Assembly: GCA_018399495.1 (NCBI GenBank)
Contig: JAGYOG010000007.1
Span: 1 to 64,000, forward strand
DNA from: Sphaerochaeta sp.
GTDB taxonomy: Bacteria > Spirochaetota > Spirochaetia > Sphaerochaetales > Sphaerochaetaceae
DNA length: 64,000 bases
Direction of reading: 5' to 3'
Part shown: one piece after another, positions 26,353 through 35,576 of the stretch
Numbering within the stretch: the first letter of the stretch is position 1
Layout: the number at the start of each line of letters is the position of its first letter
Notes under the pieces: model-generated
Database searches by the model: none
Told to the model about the DNA's origin: nothing
The model's input: only the letters and a program-made list of their open reading frames with translations
Made by a program: the position numbers and the translations under genes

Positions 26353-26714
26353 GGTATCTGCTCCTTGGCTCTGATATGAAGTGCATAGAGCTTGTTTCCA
26401 TCGAATATTGTTTTTAGGCCGATCCATTCTCTTCTCAATACTATATGCATTGTAGCACGCAAAATCTGCTGTATCATACCCTTCTCTCTGGTGACACAGG
26501 TTTTTTAATGCTACTGGCGTACCATAGGGGATTCGCGAAAAGGAAATAAATTCTTACTCATGTGATAACGAGGAAAATACTACAAGCAGTATTCGTTATT
26601 GCACTTTTTGTGGTATTGCTTGCAAATTAGATTCATCGTCATGTGAATCGAAGAAGATTTTTCCATTACCCGTCACTCCACTGACAGTGGATGCTACTTA
26701 TGGTAGGGTGGGGC
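26353..26714. other. Intergenic region with two inverted repeats
   Basis: This 362-base gap lies between the divergent rnr and methyltransferase genes. It holds a stem-loop made of ATAACG/CGTTAT and AATACT/AGTATT (26565-26599, bulge of five bases) and a near-palindrome TCCACTG-A-CAGTGGA (26677-26691). No gene is seen. Confidence 0.4.
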
Positions 26715-27356
26715 ATGCACAAAACCCAAGATTGTCCCCTTTGCGGTTACCCAGCAATTCCATTGAAACAAGCCAGATCGTCGTCCTATGCCCATTGTCC
26801 GAACTGTAAGGGCATTTCCATAGATCGGGATCTGTTGCTCGAACCTAAGGTTGAATGGGAACACTATTTGAAGCACAACAATAATGTTGACGATCCCCGC
26901 TATCAGAATTTTGTACAGCCTTTGGTGGATCTCATTGCTCTGAAACAACAACCCTCCCATGAAGGACTGGATTTTGGAGCTGGAACTGGTCCGGTTATAT
27001 CACACATGCTTGGTGAACGTGGTTTCAAGATGCATCTTTACGATCCATTCTTTCACCCTGATGTTTCTGTTTTGGAAGCTCAGTATCATTTTATCGTTGC
27101 CTGCGAGGTTATCGAGCACTTTCATAATCCTAAGACATCATTTCGCCAACTCTTGGGATTGTTGGAACCAAGCGGTACCTTATACTGCAGGACTACCTTG
27201 ATTCCCGACCATATTGAGTTCGACCGATGGCATTACAAGAACGATGCCACCCATGTGTTTTTCTACCATGAGGACACTGTGGCATGGATAGCCGAGAACA
27301 TCCTAGCCTGTGATTATACGATTGTCGACCACAACCTGATGTACTTCTCGAAGTGA
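26715..27356 (+). CDS. SAM-dependent methyltransferase with N-terminal zinc ribbon
   Basis: The 213-residue protein begins MHKTQDCPLCGYPAIP and has a second Cys pair in CPNCKG, so a zinc ribbon is likely. A class I methyltransferase core follows, with DFGAGTGPV (motif I) and ACEVIEHFHNPK. The target is unknown. ATG at 26715 follows GGTGGGG; the frame is open from 26691. Confidence 0.85.
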   Translation: MHKTQDCPLCGYPAIPLKQARSSSYAHCPNCKGISIDRDLLLEPKVEWEHYLKHNNNVDDPRYQNFVQPLVDLIALKQQPSHEGLDFGAGTGPVISHMLGERGFKMHLYDPFFHPDVSVLEAQYHFIVACEVIEHFHNPKTSFRQLLGLLEPSGTLYCRTTLIPDHIEFDRWHYKNDATHVFFYHEDTVAWIAENILACDYTIVDHNLMYFSK

Positions 27357-27778
27357 TCAGTATAGCAAACGATTCTTTGAACACGGCATGTATATGAGTG
27401 CCGTAGGAACAATTCTTGATTCTTGATAAGGCGTGACAGCAAGCGTTTGTTGACCGCCTTTGCTCCGATCACATTCATCTGCGTCAACCTGTCCAGGCTG
27501 ATGCTCGATGTGGTGACCTTCGTTTCATTCTTAATGAAATCGAGCAAGGATTCCATGGCTGCTATCCTGTCGAAGACTAGTTATTCCATTTTATCCAATT
27601 TATGTTGTGGTATACCGCATCATCCTATTTTCTTCACCAATGTATGGTGGGTGCTGTATTTTTTGGAATTGATACAGGTGACTGCATTGTATTGAAAAGG
27701 CTACAGTATTTTCAGATTTCTCTCTTTCTTTTTTGTCTATTTGCCGGTACTATGCTAGCTAGATGAGGAGCAAGACCT
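27357..27778. other. Intergenic region, possible small minus-strand ORF
   Basis: The gap of 422 bases between the methyltransferase and trxA has no clear gene. A minus-strand ORF of 80 codons (27556 to 27314, starting MESLLDFIKNETKV) has AGGA nine bases upstream and a plausible composition, but it overlaps the methyltransferase end by 43 bases and resembles nothing I know. The part before trxA is T-rich. Confidence 0.3.
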
Positions 27779-28099
27779 ATGAGTGAAATTATCGTAACTG
27801 ACGACAACTTCAAAGAGGAAATACTCCAGGCTGACAAGCTGGTGTTGGTGGATTTCTGGGCCCCTTGGTGTGGTCCCTGTAAAATGATTGGACCTGCGGT
27901 ATCACAGCTCGCACAGAAGTATGCTGATACTCTGAAAGTAGCGAAAGTGAACGTGGACGAGGCAGGAAGCCTTGCAAACATGTTCAATGTAAATTCTATT
28001 CCTACCTTGATGCTTTTCAAGGGTGGAGAGGTGGTAGACCAGAGGATGGGTGCAGCCTCCCTTTCCGTAATTGAAGGATTTGTCAAACAACATCTGTAG
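27779..28099 (+). CDS. trxA: Thioredoxin
   Basis: The 106-residue protein has the active site WAPWCGPCK (Cys31, Cys34) and the usual thioredoxin length and end (SIPTLMLFKGGEVV with the cis-Pro). It reduces protein disulfides. GAGGAG lies eight bases before the ATG. Confidence 0.97.
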   Translation: MSEIIVTDDNFKEEILQADKLVLVDFWAPWCGPCKMIGPAVSQLAQKYADTLKVAKVNVDEAGSLANMFNVNSIPTLMLFKGGEVVDQRMGAASLSVIEGFVKQHL

Positions 28100-28101
28100 G
28101 A

Positions 28102-28124
28102 GATGGGGAGGCAACTCCCCCATC
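28102..28124. terminator. Hairpin between trxA and the convergent lipoprotein gene
   Basis: GATGGGGAG and CTCCCCCATC form a stem with a GCAA loop and one bulged C. It overlaps the end of the minus-strand gene by two bases. Confidence 0.5.
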
Positions 28125-29073
28125 AATCCAGGTAGTGCTCCTCTGAGTTCCTTTTCCCAAATGATGCGTTCCTTGTAGCGCATATATACCAATCATCCAA
28201 GCTATTCGTATCTCTTTGCTGTTCCCGGCACATGCTTCTTGTGGCAGTGCTGTCGGTACTGTTGATGGATGAATTGGCCTCCTTGCTGTTCCAATGTCCT
28301 GCCTCTGCAATGATATTTGCTTGTCCTTGAAGCGTTTTTGAGCCAAAACCCTCATGAGTTTGTGTGGTATGGTTCCCCCATAGTACAGCATCTAGGAGTG
28401 TATCTTCCCATTGGGGACTTGCCGCTAGCGTCAAGCATCCGTTGTTTGCACTCAGCCCGGCTTGGTTTTTTGAGCGATATGTATCTGGTGCTATTTCACC
28501 TTTGGAGAAGGCAACCACAATGTAGTTCCCTCGCTCTACCCACAGTTCAGGAAAGATGATTCGGTCGGTGTACTCCTGTTCTGTCCCTGCAAATAAGGTG
28601 ATTCCCCCTAGATTACCCCGTTTTGTCACAAATAATTCTACACGGTCAGGGTTGTTCTTACTTCCCTTAGTGGAGATTTCGTTAATCAAGAGGGATGGTG
28701 GATTGGTGTTCTTTGCCCAGAGCAACAGGGAAAAACTGACGCTGTTGCCTCGCAGATCCTCGGCTCTTCCTTCCAGAGGGAGCGCTTCGCCCAGACTCAT
28801 AGCATCCTTGAAGGTAATGATCAGGGAAGTCTGTTTCACCTGCTTTCTCGCAATTCCATTCCCTCTTGTTTGAAGGAGAACCTCATGTTCATTAATGGGC
28901 TCATCAAAGACGAGAAGTGCAGAGTAACGATCGAGGGTACTGATTTTCAGTAGAGTAGGTGGAGTGCTGTCTACTGAGCCGAGTAAATTGACAGGAGCAG
29001 GACCTTGATGGTCGCACCCACAACCAATACTAAGCTGAATGGTCAAGAGCATGACAAGTGCAATATATTTCAT
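28123..29073 (-). CDS. Lipoprotein with lamin-tail-like domain
   Basis: The product of about 316 residues starts MKYIALVMLLTIQLSIGC, a signal with lipobox LSIGC. Residues from about 165 on read SLLINEISTKGSKNNPDRVE, then GNYIVVAFSKG, as in lamin-tail (LTD) domains. The region before that resembles an Ig-like fold. It is probably a surface or periplasmic protein of unknown role. The ATG at 29073 gives the shortest proper signal peptide; the frame opens at a TTG at 29109. Confidence 0.75.
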   Translation of the reverse strand: MKYIALVMLLTIQLSIGCGCDHQGPAPVNLLGSVDSTPPTLLKISTLDRYSALLVFDEPINEHEVLLQTRGNGIARKQVKQTSLIITFKDAMSLGEALPLEGRAEDLRGNSVSFSLLLWAKNTNPPSLLINEISTKGSKNNPDRVELFVTKRGNLGGITLFAGTEQEYTDRIIFPELWVERGNYIVVAFSKGEIAPDTYRSKNQAGLSANNGCLTLAASPQWEDTLLDAVLWGNHTTQTHEGFGSKTLQGQANIIAEAGHWNSKEANSSINSTDSTATRSMCREQQRDTNSLDDWYICATRNASFGKRNSEEHYLD

Positions 29074-29109
29074 ATCTTCCAAGTCATGAATGATGTATCT
29101 TTGCTTCAA

Positions 29110-29138
29110 TTGACAGGCATGGGGATAGCCAATAGACT
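29110..29138 (+). promoter_or_regulatory. Probable argH promoter
   Basis: TTGACA (29110-29115), a 17-base spacer and TAGACT (29133-29138) give transcription from about 29145, with GGGAGG ahead of the argH ATG. Confidence 0.6.
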
Positions 29139-29165
29139 TTCCTCATTCAGGGAGGCTGAACACAC

Positions 29166-30539
29166 ATGTCCAAGCTTTGGCAGAAAGATTATTCACTTGA
29201 TTCCTTGATGGAGGAATTCACCGTCAGCAACGATTACATCCTGGACCAGGAACTGGTTATCGCCGATTGTCTAGGTTCCATCGCTCATGCACGAGGATTA
29301 CATCGTATTGGAATCCTAAATGCAGATGAACTTGCATCCTTACAAGAGGGGTTGAGACGAATTATTACCCTTAAAAAAGAAGACGCATTTTCCATTACCA
29401 AGGAGAATGAAGATTGTCACACGGCAATCGAGGGGTTCTTGACCGATGAATATGGGGAAGTGGGGAAGAAGATCCATACCGGACGAAGTAGAAATGACCA
29501 GGTTCAGACTGCTCTGAGGATCTGGATGAGGGAATTCACCCTCAAGCTTTCCAGGGCCACCGGAGAACTCTGTGAAACACTGCTCTCATTTGCTGAGAAG
29601 CATGCAGAGGTTCCCATGCCGGGACGTACCCATATGCAGATTGCCATGCCATCTTCGATTGGCCTCTGGGCAGCAAGCTACGCGGAGGAGCTCTATGATG
29701 AAGCACAGCATCTAATGCATCTTTCCTGGATGTTCGACCAGAGCCCTCTCGGCTCTGCAGCTAGTTACGGGGTGCCGCTACCGTTGGATAGACAATTCAC
29801 CGCCGAGCAGATGGGCTTCACCCGAGTTCAGAACAATGTTTTATACGCAAACAACAGCAGAGGAAAGTTTGAGGCGATGCTTCTCGATGGTTGTGATTAC
29901 ATCGCTCTTACCTTAAGCAAGCTTGCCCAGGATTTGATCTTGTTCACCCTCCCAGAGTTTGGGTATTTCTCACTGCCGAAGGAGCTGTGTACGGGTTCAT
30001 CCATTATGCCACAGAAGAAGAATCCTGATGGGCTTGAACTCGCAAGAAGTCGCTCCTCAGTGGTCTCGAGTAGTGCAACGCGGGTAAAATCCATCATCAG
30101 GAGTCTTCCCTCTGGATATAACCGGGACTTCCAGGATACCAAGGAACCGCTGTTGACTGGAACAAAAGCAACCTGGCAGTTGGTGCAGATCTTCGGTAGG
30201 ATGATTGAAGGATTACAGGTAAACGAGAATGCCCTGATTGCAGGGTGCACACCGGAGCTCTATGCTACTGATGTGGTCCTCCAAGGGGTACTCGATGGGA
30301 AGAATTTCCGCGATACCTACAAGGATGTCGGGTTGCACTTGGGGCAGGTCAGTAAGGCTGATCCAGTCCAGACCATCATGAACCGGAGCAGCATTGGGAC
30401 CACGGGAAATCTTGGCTTGGATGAAGACCAGCTTTTTGTTTCACTGATGAAAAGTGGGTGTGACGATGTTCTTGCCAGTTATGCAGAAGCGTATCAGGAG
30501 CTCAGCGGCCTAGAGGGAGTAGAGACTGTCCTGTACTAG
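29166..30539 (+). CDS. argH: Argininosuccinate lyase
   Basis: The 457-residue protein cleaves argininosuccinate to arginine and fumarate. The family signature GSSIMPQKKNPDGLELAR (with the catalytic serine loop) and the HTGRSRNDQVQT region are intact, and the length is normal. No argG lies beside it, so the remainder of the pathway is elsewhere. Confidence 0.96.
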   Translation: MSKLWQKDYSLDSLMEEFTVSNDYILDQELVIADCLGSIAHARGLHRIGILNADELASLQEGLRRIITLKKEDAFSITKENEDCHTAIEGFLTDEYGEVGKKIHTGRSRNDQVQTALRIWMREFTLKLSRATGELCETLLSFAEKHAEVPMPGRTHMQIAMPSSIGLWAASYAEELYDEAQHLMHLSWMFDQSPLGSAASYGVPLPLDRQFTAEQMGFTRVQNNVLYANNSRGKFEAMLLDGCDYIALTLSKLAQDLILFTLPEFGYFSLPKELCTGSSIMPQKKNPDGLELARSRSSVVSSSATRVKSIIRSLPSGYNRDFQDTKEPLLTGTKATWQLVQIFGRMIEGLQVNENALIAGCTPELYATDVVLQGVLDGKNFRDTYKDVGLHLGQVSKADPVQTIMNRSSIGTTGNLGLDEDQLFVSLMKSGCDDVLASYAEAYQELSGLEGVETVLY

Positions 30540-30563
30540 AATAACAAATGAGATAGAGATATT

Positions 30564-30589
30564 AAAAAAGGACCAGCAGGTCCTTTTTT
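30564..30589. terminator. Bidirectional terminator between argH and the Na/Pi symporter gene
   Basis: AAAAAAGGACC (30564-30574) and GGTCCTTTTTT (30579-30589) form a perfect 11-bp stem with an AGCA loop and T-runs on both strands. Confidence 0.9.
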
Positions 30590-30607
30590 CATGGCATTGA
30601 GTGGTTC

Positions 30608-32347
30608 TTACAGGCTTGAAACACTCTTGTCACTACGTTTTTGCAGCATGGGAGTGTGCTTAACCGCCTGGTGGTAGGCTTCTGCAATATTGGTGCAGTA
30701 GTCTCCGATGTGCTCTAGGTGTCTAATCTTCTCTAGGATCAAGAGCTCCACGCGTACATCAGCCTTTCCTCCGCTAAGCCGTTCCTGGACAGTTAGGCTC
30801 AAACGGTTACGGAAGTTGTTGATCTGTTCCTCATACTCATTTGCCATCTGCATTTCAGCTTTGGTAAGGGTTTTATCCATACGGTCCCGGATATAGTCAA
30901 GGAAGTCCTGAACGAGCTGCTGATACGCCTTGAGCTCCTTGTCAGTTTCTTTGTCGAAGACCCACCCCTGGGCAAATCGTTTTTGGCTGAGCATAGTCAG
31001 GTTGAAACAGCTGTCAGTTACCGATTCAAGTTCATCCATTACCCTGATAAGACAGTTGAGGGAAGAGGCATTGGTGGGGGTTTGGGAGTCCTGCAGGAGG
31101 TGTACACAGAAATCAGAAAGTTGTTCCTGCATCTGGTCTGCATACTCCTCATCCTTCTTCATTATCTGGATATCGCTCTCTATATTCGTGTTTGGGTTGT
31201 TGAACATACCACGATAGCGGGTAAGCATATTACAAGCAAGATTAGCCATCTTCTTGATCTCATCACGGATTGTAAGCATATAGATTTCAGGACTGTCGAT
31301 GAAGATACCACCGATGTATTTGAAGTGGTAGGTTCCTTCATCATATTCAGCCTTCGCAGGCACCAATCGTTTGATAAACTTGGCGTACGGGGTAACAAAG
31401 GGAAAGAATATAACGGTGTTGATGATATTGAACACTGTATGGAACATAGCGAGGAAGAGTGGGAGTTGACTGCTGAGAGCTGTCCCTGAGAGAGCGTAGA
31501 TATTTCCCGGGGTAATCCAATTAACGAATATTAGGAGGGGGTGGAACAGGGCCAAGGAGATTAAACTTCCAAAAACGTTGAAAATGATGTGTGCCCACGC
31601 AGCACGTTTGGCAGTGGTACTTGTTCCTATGGAGGCGAGGTATGCTGTGATGGTTGTTCCAATATTGGAGCCCAGAATCATAGCAGCGGCAGCGGTAACA
31701 CCAAGCCATCCATTATATGCCATGATAAGGGTCATTGCCATGGCAGCAGAAGAAGACTGGACCACAATGGTAATAAGAGTTCCTAGAAGTATACAGAGAA
31801 GATTAATCCAGAGTGTATCGTTGTTGATTGCAGAAAGGAATGCCAAGGCATCCACATTTTCGGTAATGTCGGGGATTGAGTGGCTCATGAAATTCAATCC
31901 GAGGAAGAGAATTCCAAATCCTAGCAACACGTCTGCGATATCACGTTGTTGTGCTTTTTTGCTGAACATCAATGGACCGGCAAAAGCAATGGAAATGAGC
32001 GCTAGAGCAGTGATATCAAGCTTGAATCCTAAGAGTGCCACCAACCAACCGGTAAAAGTGGTACCGATATTGGCACCGAGGATGACCCCAATGGCTTGGG
32101 TGAGTCCCATCAACCCTGCATTAACAAAGCTTACTACCATGACCGTGGTTGCTGAGGAACTTTGGATTATGATGGTTATAAGAATACCGGTGAATATGGA
32201 AACCAACCGGTTCTTTGTCATGAGATTAAGAACTGCCTTCATCTTGTCACCGGCAGTTTTTTGGAGGCCTTCACTAAGGAGTTTGATCCCAAATAGGAAA
32301 AGGCCCAAACTGCCAACAATCTGGAAAAAGATCATAATGGTTTTCAT
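30608..32347 (-). CDS. Na/Pi cotransporter family protein with PhoU-like domain
   Basis: The 579-residue protein has two inverted Na/Pi-symporter repeats, each marked by a QSSSA motif (IIQSSSATTVMVVSF and VVQSSSAAMAM), with about eight or nine membrane segments. A cytoplasmic PhoU-like helical domain covers the last 200 or so residues. It probably imports phosphate with sodium. ATG at 32347 (MKTIMIFFQIVGSLGLFLFG) is the usual family start; the longer frame to 32509 would run over the prs promoter and start. Confidence 0.9.
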   Translation of the reverse strand: MKTIMIFFQIVGSLGLFLFGIKLLSEGLQKTAGDKMKAVLNLMTKNRLVSIFTGILITIIIQSSSATTVMVVSFVNAGLMGLTQAIGVILGANIGTTFTGWLVALLGFKLDITALALISIAFAGPLMFSKKAQQRDIADVLLGFGILFLGLNFMSHSIPDITENVDALAFLSAINNDTLWINLLCILLGTLITIVVQSSSAAMAMTLIMAYNGWLGVTAAAAMILGSNIGTTITAYLASIGTSTTAKRAAWAHIIFNVFGSLISLALFHPLLIFVNWITPGNIYALSGTALSSQLPLFLAMFHTVFNIINTVIFFPFVTPYAKFIKRLVPAKAEYDEGTYHFKYIGGIFIDSPEIYMLTIRDEIKKMANLACNMLTRYRGMFNNPNTNIESDIQIMKKDEEYADQMQEQLSDFCVHLLQDSQTPTNASSLNCLIRVMDELESVTDSCFNLTMLSQKRFAQGWVFDKETDKELKAYQQLVQDFLDYIRDRMDKTLTKAEMQMANEYEEQINNFRNRLSLTVQERLSGGKADVRVELLILEKIRHLEHIGDYCTNIAEAYHQAVKHTPMLQKRSDKSVSSL

Positions 32348-32451
32348 ATCAATGATACCGTACCAATTTTTTGTCTCGTTGGTAAAGTAGAACCCGTTCG
32401 ATTGAAGGAAAATTGTATCAGTAAGCTTGGTGCCCAGAATTTCATAACGGA

Positions 32452-32480
32452 TTGAACTTTCAGCGGTGTTGTTGTATGGT
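32452..32480 (+). promoter_or_regulatory. prs promoter, probably leaderless
   Basis: TTGAAC (32452-32457), a 17-base spacer and TATGGT (32475-32480) end six bases before the ATG at 32487. There is no ribosome-binding site. Confidence 0.55.
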
Positions 32481-32486
32481 TCAGCC

Positions 32487-33791
32487 ATGAGCATCATCAA
32501 ACCCCACAAACTTGGGATTATCTCAGGCCCAGGTTCGGAATATTTTACGGGAAAGGTGGTAAAACACCTCCGTCGCCTTTATTTGGAACGGTATGAAAAA
32601 CTGTCCGGTGCGTTGGCAAAACGGCATGGTATGCGTGAGGATGAGATTCTCAAGACTGTCACGTTGATGGATGACTTAAACAACAAGCGAATACCCAGAA
32701 ACAAATGCCCGACGACGTTCCAATGTCCTGATTTCACCATCAAGGTGAAATATACAAAGTTTGCAAATGGGGAAGAGAAGGCCGAGATTCTTGATGCAGT
32801 TAGGGGTTTGAGAATCTTTATTGTATATGATGTCTCCAACTTGGAACCCGTAAAGGTTGCTGGTTCTGATGAGCCAGTCAAACTTTCAATCAATGACCAT
32901 CTGATGTTTCTATTTACGACTATAAACGCACTCCAACTTGCAGGAGCAGAGAGTGTTACTTTGGTACTTCCTACCTATCCATATTCACGACAACACAAGA
33001 AAGGTGCTCGTGAGGCACTCACCGCAGCAATGTTCGGCCATATGTGTGAAATGCTGGAAGTCGAGCGGATTATTACGCTGGATATCCATAGTCGAGAGAT
33101 TGAGAACAGTTTCTCAAAGCTCCATCTTGAGAATCTGCACGCTTCCTACCAGGTCCTGATTGCACTTCGCAAGATCATTGATTTCAGTGACCCAGACCTT
33201 GTGGTGGTTGCTCCCGATACTGGGGCGATCAGTAGGAACAAATTCTATGCCCAAGCGTTGCACCGCCCATTGGCAATGCTATATAAGGAACGCGATTATT
33301 CTATCGTAAGTCGTGATGCAAAACACTCAAACATCAAGAGCATAAACCTTCTTGGTGATGTGAAAGGCAAGACTGTTTTGATCGCTGATGATATGCTTGC
33401 TACCGGTGGAACATTGATAATCGCTATGCGTGAATTGATGAATCTTGGTGCGAAGAAGGTCATCTGTATGGTAAGCCTTCCATTCTTCAATTCAGGAGCT
33501 GTTGAGAACTTTGATATGGCCTACAAAGAAGGGATTTTCTATAGAATCATAGGCACCAATTCAGTCTTCCATGGAAGAGACTTGCTCGATAAAGAGTGGT
33601 ATGTGCAAGCTGACATTACTGAGTTATTCGCTCGCGTCATCAGTCGTTTGCATCATGGCCGATCCATCAGTCCATTGCTTGACAACCGTAAATTTATCCA
33701 GATTCTTATCGATAACACACAAGCTCAAGCTCAAAGTCAGGCACAAGAGCCAAAACCAGGAGCTAGCGCTACCGGCCCGGACAGCAAGTAA
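32487..33791 (+). CDS. prs: Ribose-phosphate pyrophosphokinase (PRPP synthetase), long form
   Basis: The protein has 434 residues against about 315 for typical Prs. It makes PRPP from ribose-5-phosphate and ATP. The PRPP-binding motif VLIADDMLATGGTL and the catalytic flexible-loop region PDTGAISRNKFYAQAL are present. The extra length lies in the N-terminal 90 residues (with RNKCPTTFQC) and in a Gln/Pro-rich tail (NTQAQAQSQAQEPKPG). Start 32487 is preferred over GTG 32466 because the promoter -10 overlaps the upstream option. Confidence 0.9.
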   Translation: MSIIKPHKLGIISGPGSEYFTGKVVKHLRRLYLERYEKLSGALAKRHGMREDEILKTVTLMDDLNNKRIPRNKCPTTFQCPDFTIKVKYTKFANGEEKAEILDAVRGLRIFIVYDVSNLEPVKVAGSDEPVKLSINDHLMFLFTTINALQLAGAESVTLVLPTYPYSRQHKKGAREALTAAMFGHMCEMLEVERIITLDIHSREIENSFSKLHLENLHASYQVLIALRKIIDFSDPDLVVVAPDTGAISRNKFYAQALHRPLAMLYKERDYSIVSRDAKHSNIKSINLLGDVKGKTVLIADDMLATGGTLIIAMRELMNLGAKKVICMVSLPFFNSGAVENFDMAYKEGIFYRIIGTNSVFHGRDLLDKEWYVQADITELFARVISRLHHGRSISPLLDNRKFIQILIDNTQAQAQSQAQEPKPGASATGPDSK

Positions 33792-33806
33792 TTATTGCCG
33801 TCCGGG
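33776..33806 (+). terminator. Long hairpin overlapping the end of prs
   Basis: CCCGGAC-A-GCAA pairs with TTGC-C-GTCCGGG around a 7-base loop that contains the stop codon region. There is no T-tract after it, so it may be a processing or stability element. Confidence 0.5.
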
Positions 33807-33884
33807 TTACTCCCACCTCCCACCATCGGATAAGTTCATCAGAAGGTGAGTTGTACCTACATTTTACCATTTGGAGTAAATAAT

Positions 33885-35078
33885 ATGCACATGTCACATA
33901 GAATCTCTGCTTTTCAATGTTCTCCTATTCGCCGACTCTCTCCGTATGCTCGGGATGCAGTTAAACGGGGAATTAACGTGTATCATCTGAATATTGGACA
34001 GCCCGACATCAAGACACCTCCACAGGTTATCGAAGCAGTTCGTAACTACGACCAAAGTATCATCGCCTATGGTAATAGCGAAGGTATGCAGGAGCTTCGT
34101 GAAGCGCTACCCAACTATTACGCAAAGTATGGTCTAAAGGTAGATGCTGAGGATATTCTTATCACCACAGGAGGAAGTGAAGCACTTCAATTTGCATTCA
34201 TGACGCTTTGTGATCCTTATGATGAGATAATCATTCCTGAGCCGTATTACACCAATGTTTCATCCTTTGCTCATTCAGCGATGGTTGATTTAGTTCCGGT
34301 TACCAGCAATATGGAGGAAGAATTTTCTCTTCCTGATATCAGTGAATTTGAGAAGCGGATTTCTCGTAAAACTGGTGCAATCATGCTGTGCAGCCCTAAT
34401 AATCCCACCGGGCACGTTTATACGAAGGATGAGTTGCTACAGCTTTTGAATCTCTGCAAGAAACACGATATCTTCTTGATTGTAGATGAGGTATATCGTG
34501 AGTTCTGCTATGACGGGAAGGAGTTTACCAGTGTGCTCTCTTTCGAGGAGTTCAGTGATCGGGTCATTTGTGTTGATAGTTTTTCAAAACGATACAGTAT
34601 GTGTGGTGCTCGAATAGGAGCCTTGGTCAGCAAAAATAAGGAAGTCTTAGGGAATGCGCTCAAGCTTTCACAAGCACGTTTATGTCCTCCTGATATTGAA
34701 CAAGTAGCAGCCCTTGCTGCATTGGATACCGATGATTCATATCTCTGTGAAGTTACAGTTGAATATGAGAAGAGACGGGATTTCATCGTTGATGCATTGC
34801 AGAAGATTGATGGGGTAAAGGTAAGCAACCCAAAGGGTGCCTTCTATTTGGTGATAGAGCTCCCTGTGGATGATGCAGAGATGTTTGCTACATTCATGCT
34901 TCGTGATTTTGATTTAAATGGGGAGACGGTGATGCTCGCCCCCTGTGAGGATTTCTATGTGACCAAAGGTTTGGGTCACCGACAGGTAAGGATTGCTTAT
35001 GTGCTCAATACTGATGATCTGGCAAAGGCAGCTACCTGCATTGAAGCAGGCTTGGCTGCATATCGTGCGCAGATGTAA
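33885..35078 (+). CDS. Pyridoxal-phosphate aminotransferase, class I/II
   Basis: The protein of about 397 residues starts MHMSHRISAFQCSPIRRL. It shows the class I fold with GQPDIKTPP, SPNNPTG and the PLP lysine in SFSKRYSMCGARIG. It is close to aspartate aminotransferase-like enzymes; the exact amino acid is not determined. GGAG lies eight bases before the ATG; the frame is open from 33846. Confidence 0.92.
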   Translation: MHMSHRISAFQCSPIRRLSPYARDAVKRGINVYHLNIGQPDIKTPPQVIEAVRNYDQSIIAYGNSEGMQELREALPNYYAKYGLKVDAEDILITTGGSEALQFAFMTLCDPYDEIIIPEPYYTNVSSFAHSAMVDLVPVTSNMEEEFSLPDISEFEKRISRKTGAIMLCSPNNPTGHVYTKDELLQLLNLCKKHDIFLIVDEVYREFCYDGKEFTSVLSFEEFSDRVICVDSFSKRYSMCGARIGALVSKNKEVLGNALKLSQARLCPPDIEQVAALAALDTDDSYLCEVTVEYEKRRDFIVDALQKIDGVKVSNPKGAFYLVIELPVDDAEMFATFMLRDFDLNGETVMLAPCEDFYVTKGLGHRQVRIAYVLNTDDLAKAATCIEAGLAAYRAQM

Positions 35079-35079
35079 T

Positions 35080-35499
35080 CTACTCTCCAATGATCTTGAT
35101 TAGGACATGCTTGTCACGCATACCATCAAAATCATAGTAAAAGATTTCTTCCCAGGTGCCAAAGTCGAGCTTTCCTCCTGTAATTGCTATGACCGCCTCT
35201 CGCCCCATAATGGTCCGCTTGAGGTGGCCATCTGCGTTATGCTCCTTTTCTGTGTTGTGTTTGTACTGTTCATAGGGCAGTTCGGGGGCCAATTTTTCTA
35301 GCCAAATCTCGAAATCTTCATGCAATCCCGTTTCCACGGCATTGATGAACACGCTACTGGTGATGTTCATGGCATTGACCAAAACCAGTCCTTCTCGAAT
35401 TCCGCTCTCATCAATTGCTTCTTGTACAGCTTCAGTGATGTTGATGAGTCCTCGCCGTTTGTTGAGGTGAAACCAGAGTTCCTTTCGATAGGTCATCAT
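35080..35499 (-). CDS. YjbQ-family protein (UPF0047)
   Basis: The 139-residue protein has the family signature [38 protein letters not shown] and a [11 protein letters not shown] region. Some members show weak thiamine-phosphate synthase activity; the physiological role is unclear. AGGAGG precedes the ATG pair at 35499/35496. It converges on the aminotransferase with a one-base gap. Confidence 0.92.
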   Translation of the reverse strand: MMTYRKELWFHLNKRRGLINITEAVQEAIDESGIREGLVLVNAMNITSSVFINAVETGLHEDFEIWLEKLAPELPYEQYKHNTEKEHNADGHLKRTIMGREAVIAITGGKLDFGTWEEIFYYDFDGMRDKHVLIKIIGE

Positions 35500-35537
35500 A
35501 GGCGCCTCCTATTGCAACTTAAGTATACCACCATTAG

Positions 35538-35566
35538 TTGCAGAGCTGAAGCTTTGAGGATACACT
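35538..35566 (+). promoter_or_regulatory. Promoter of the EamA transporter gene, near-leaderless
   Basis: TTGCAG (35538-35543), a 17-base spacer and TACACT (35561-35566) end ten bases before the ATG at 35577; no Shine-Dalgarno is seen. Transcription would begin about three bases ahead of the ATG. Confidence 0.5.
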
Positions 35567-35576
35567 GCCAGCAATT

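Noticed and set aside
31578-32390. Plus-strand ORF of 270 codons
   Set aside because: It is antisense to the Na/Pi symporter; its composition reflects the reversed membrane helices and it has no motif.
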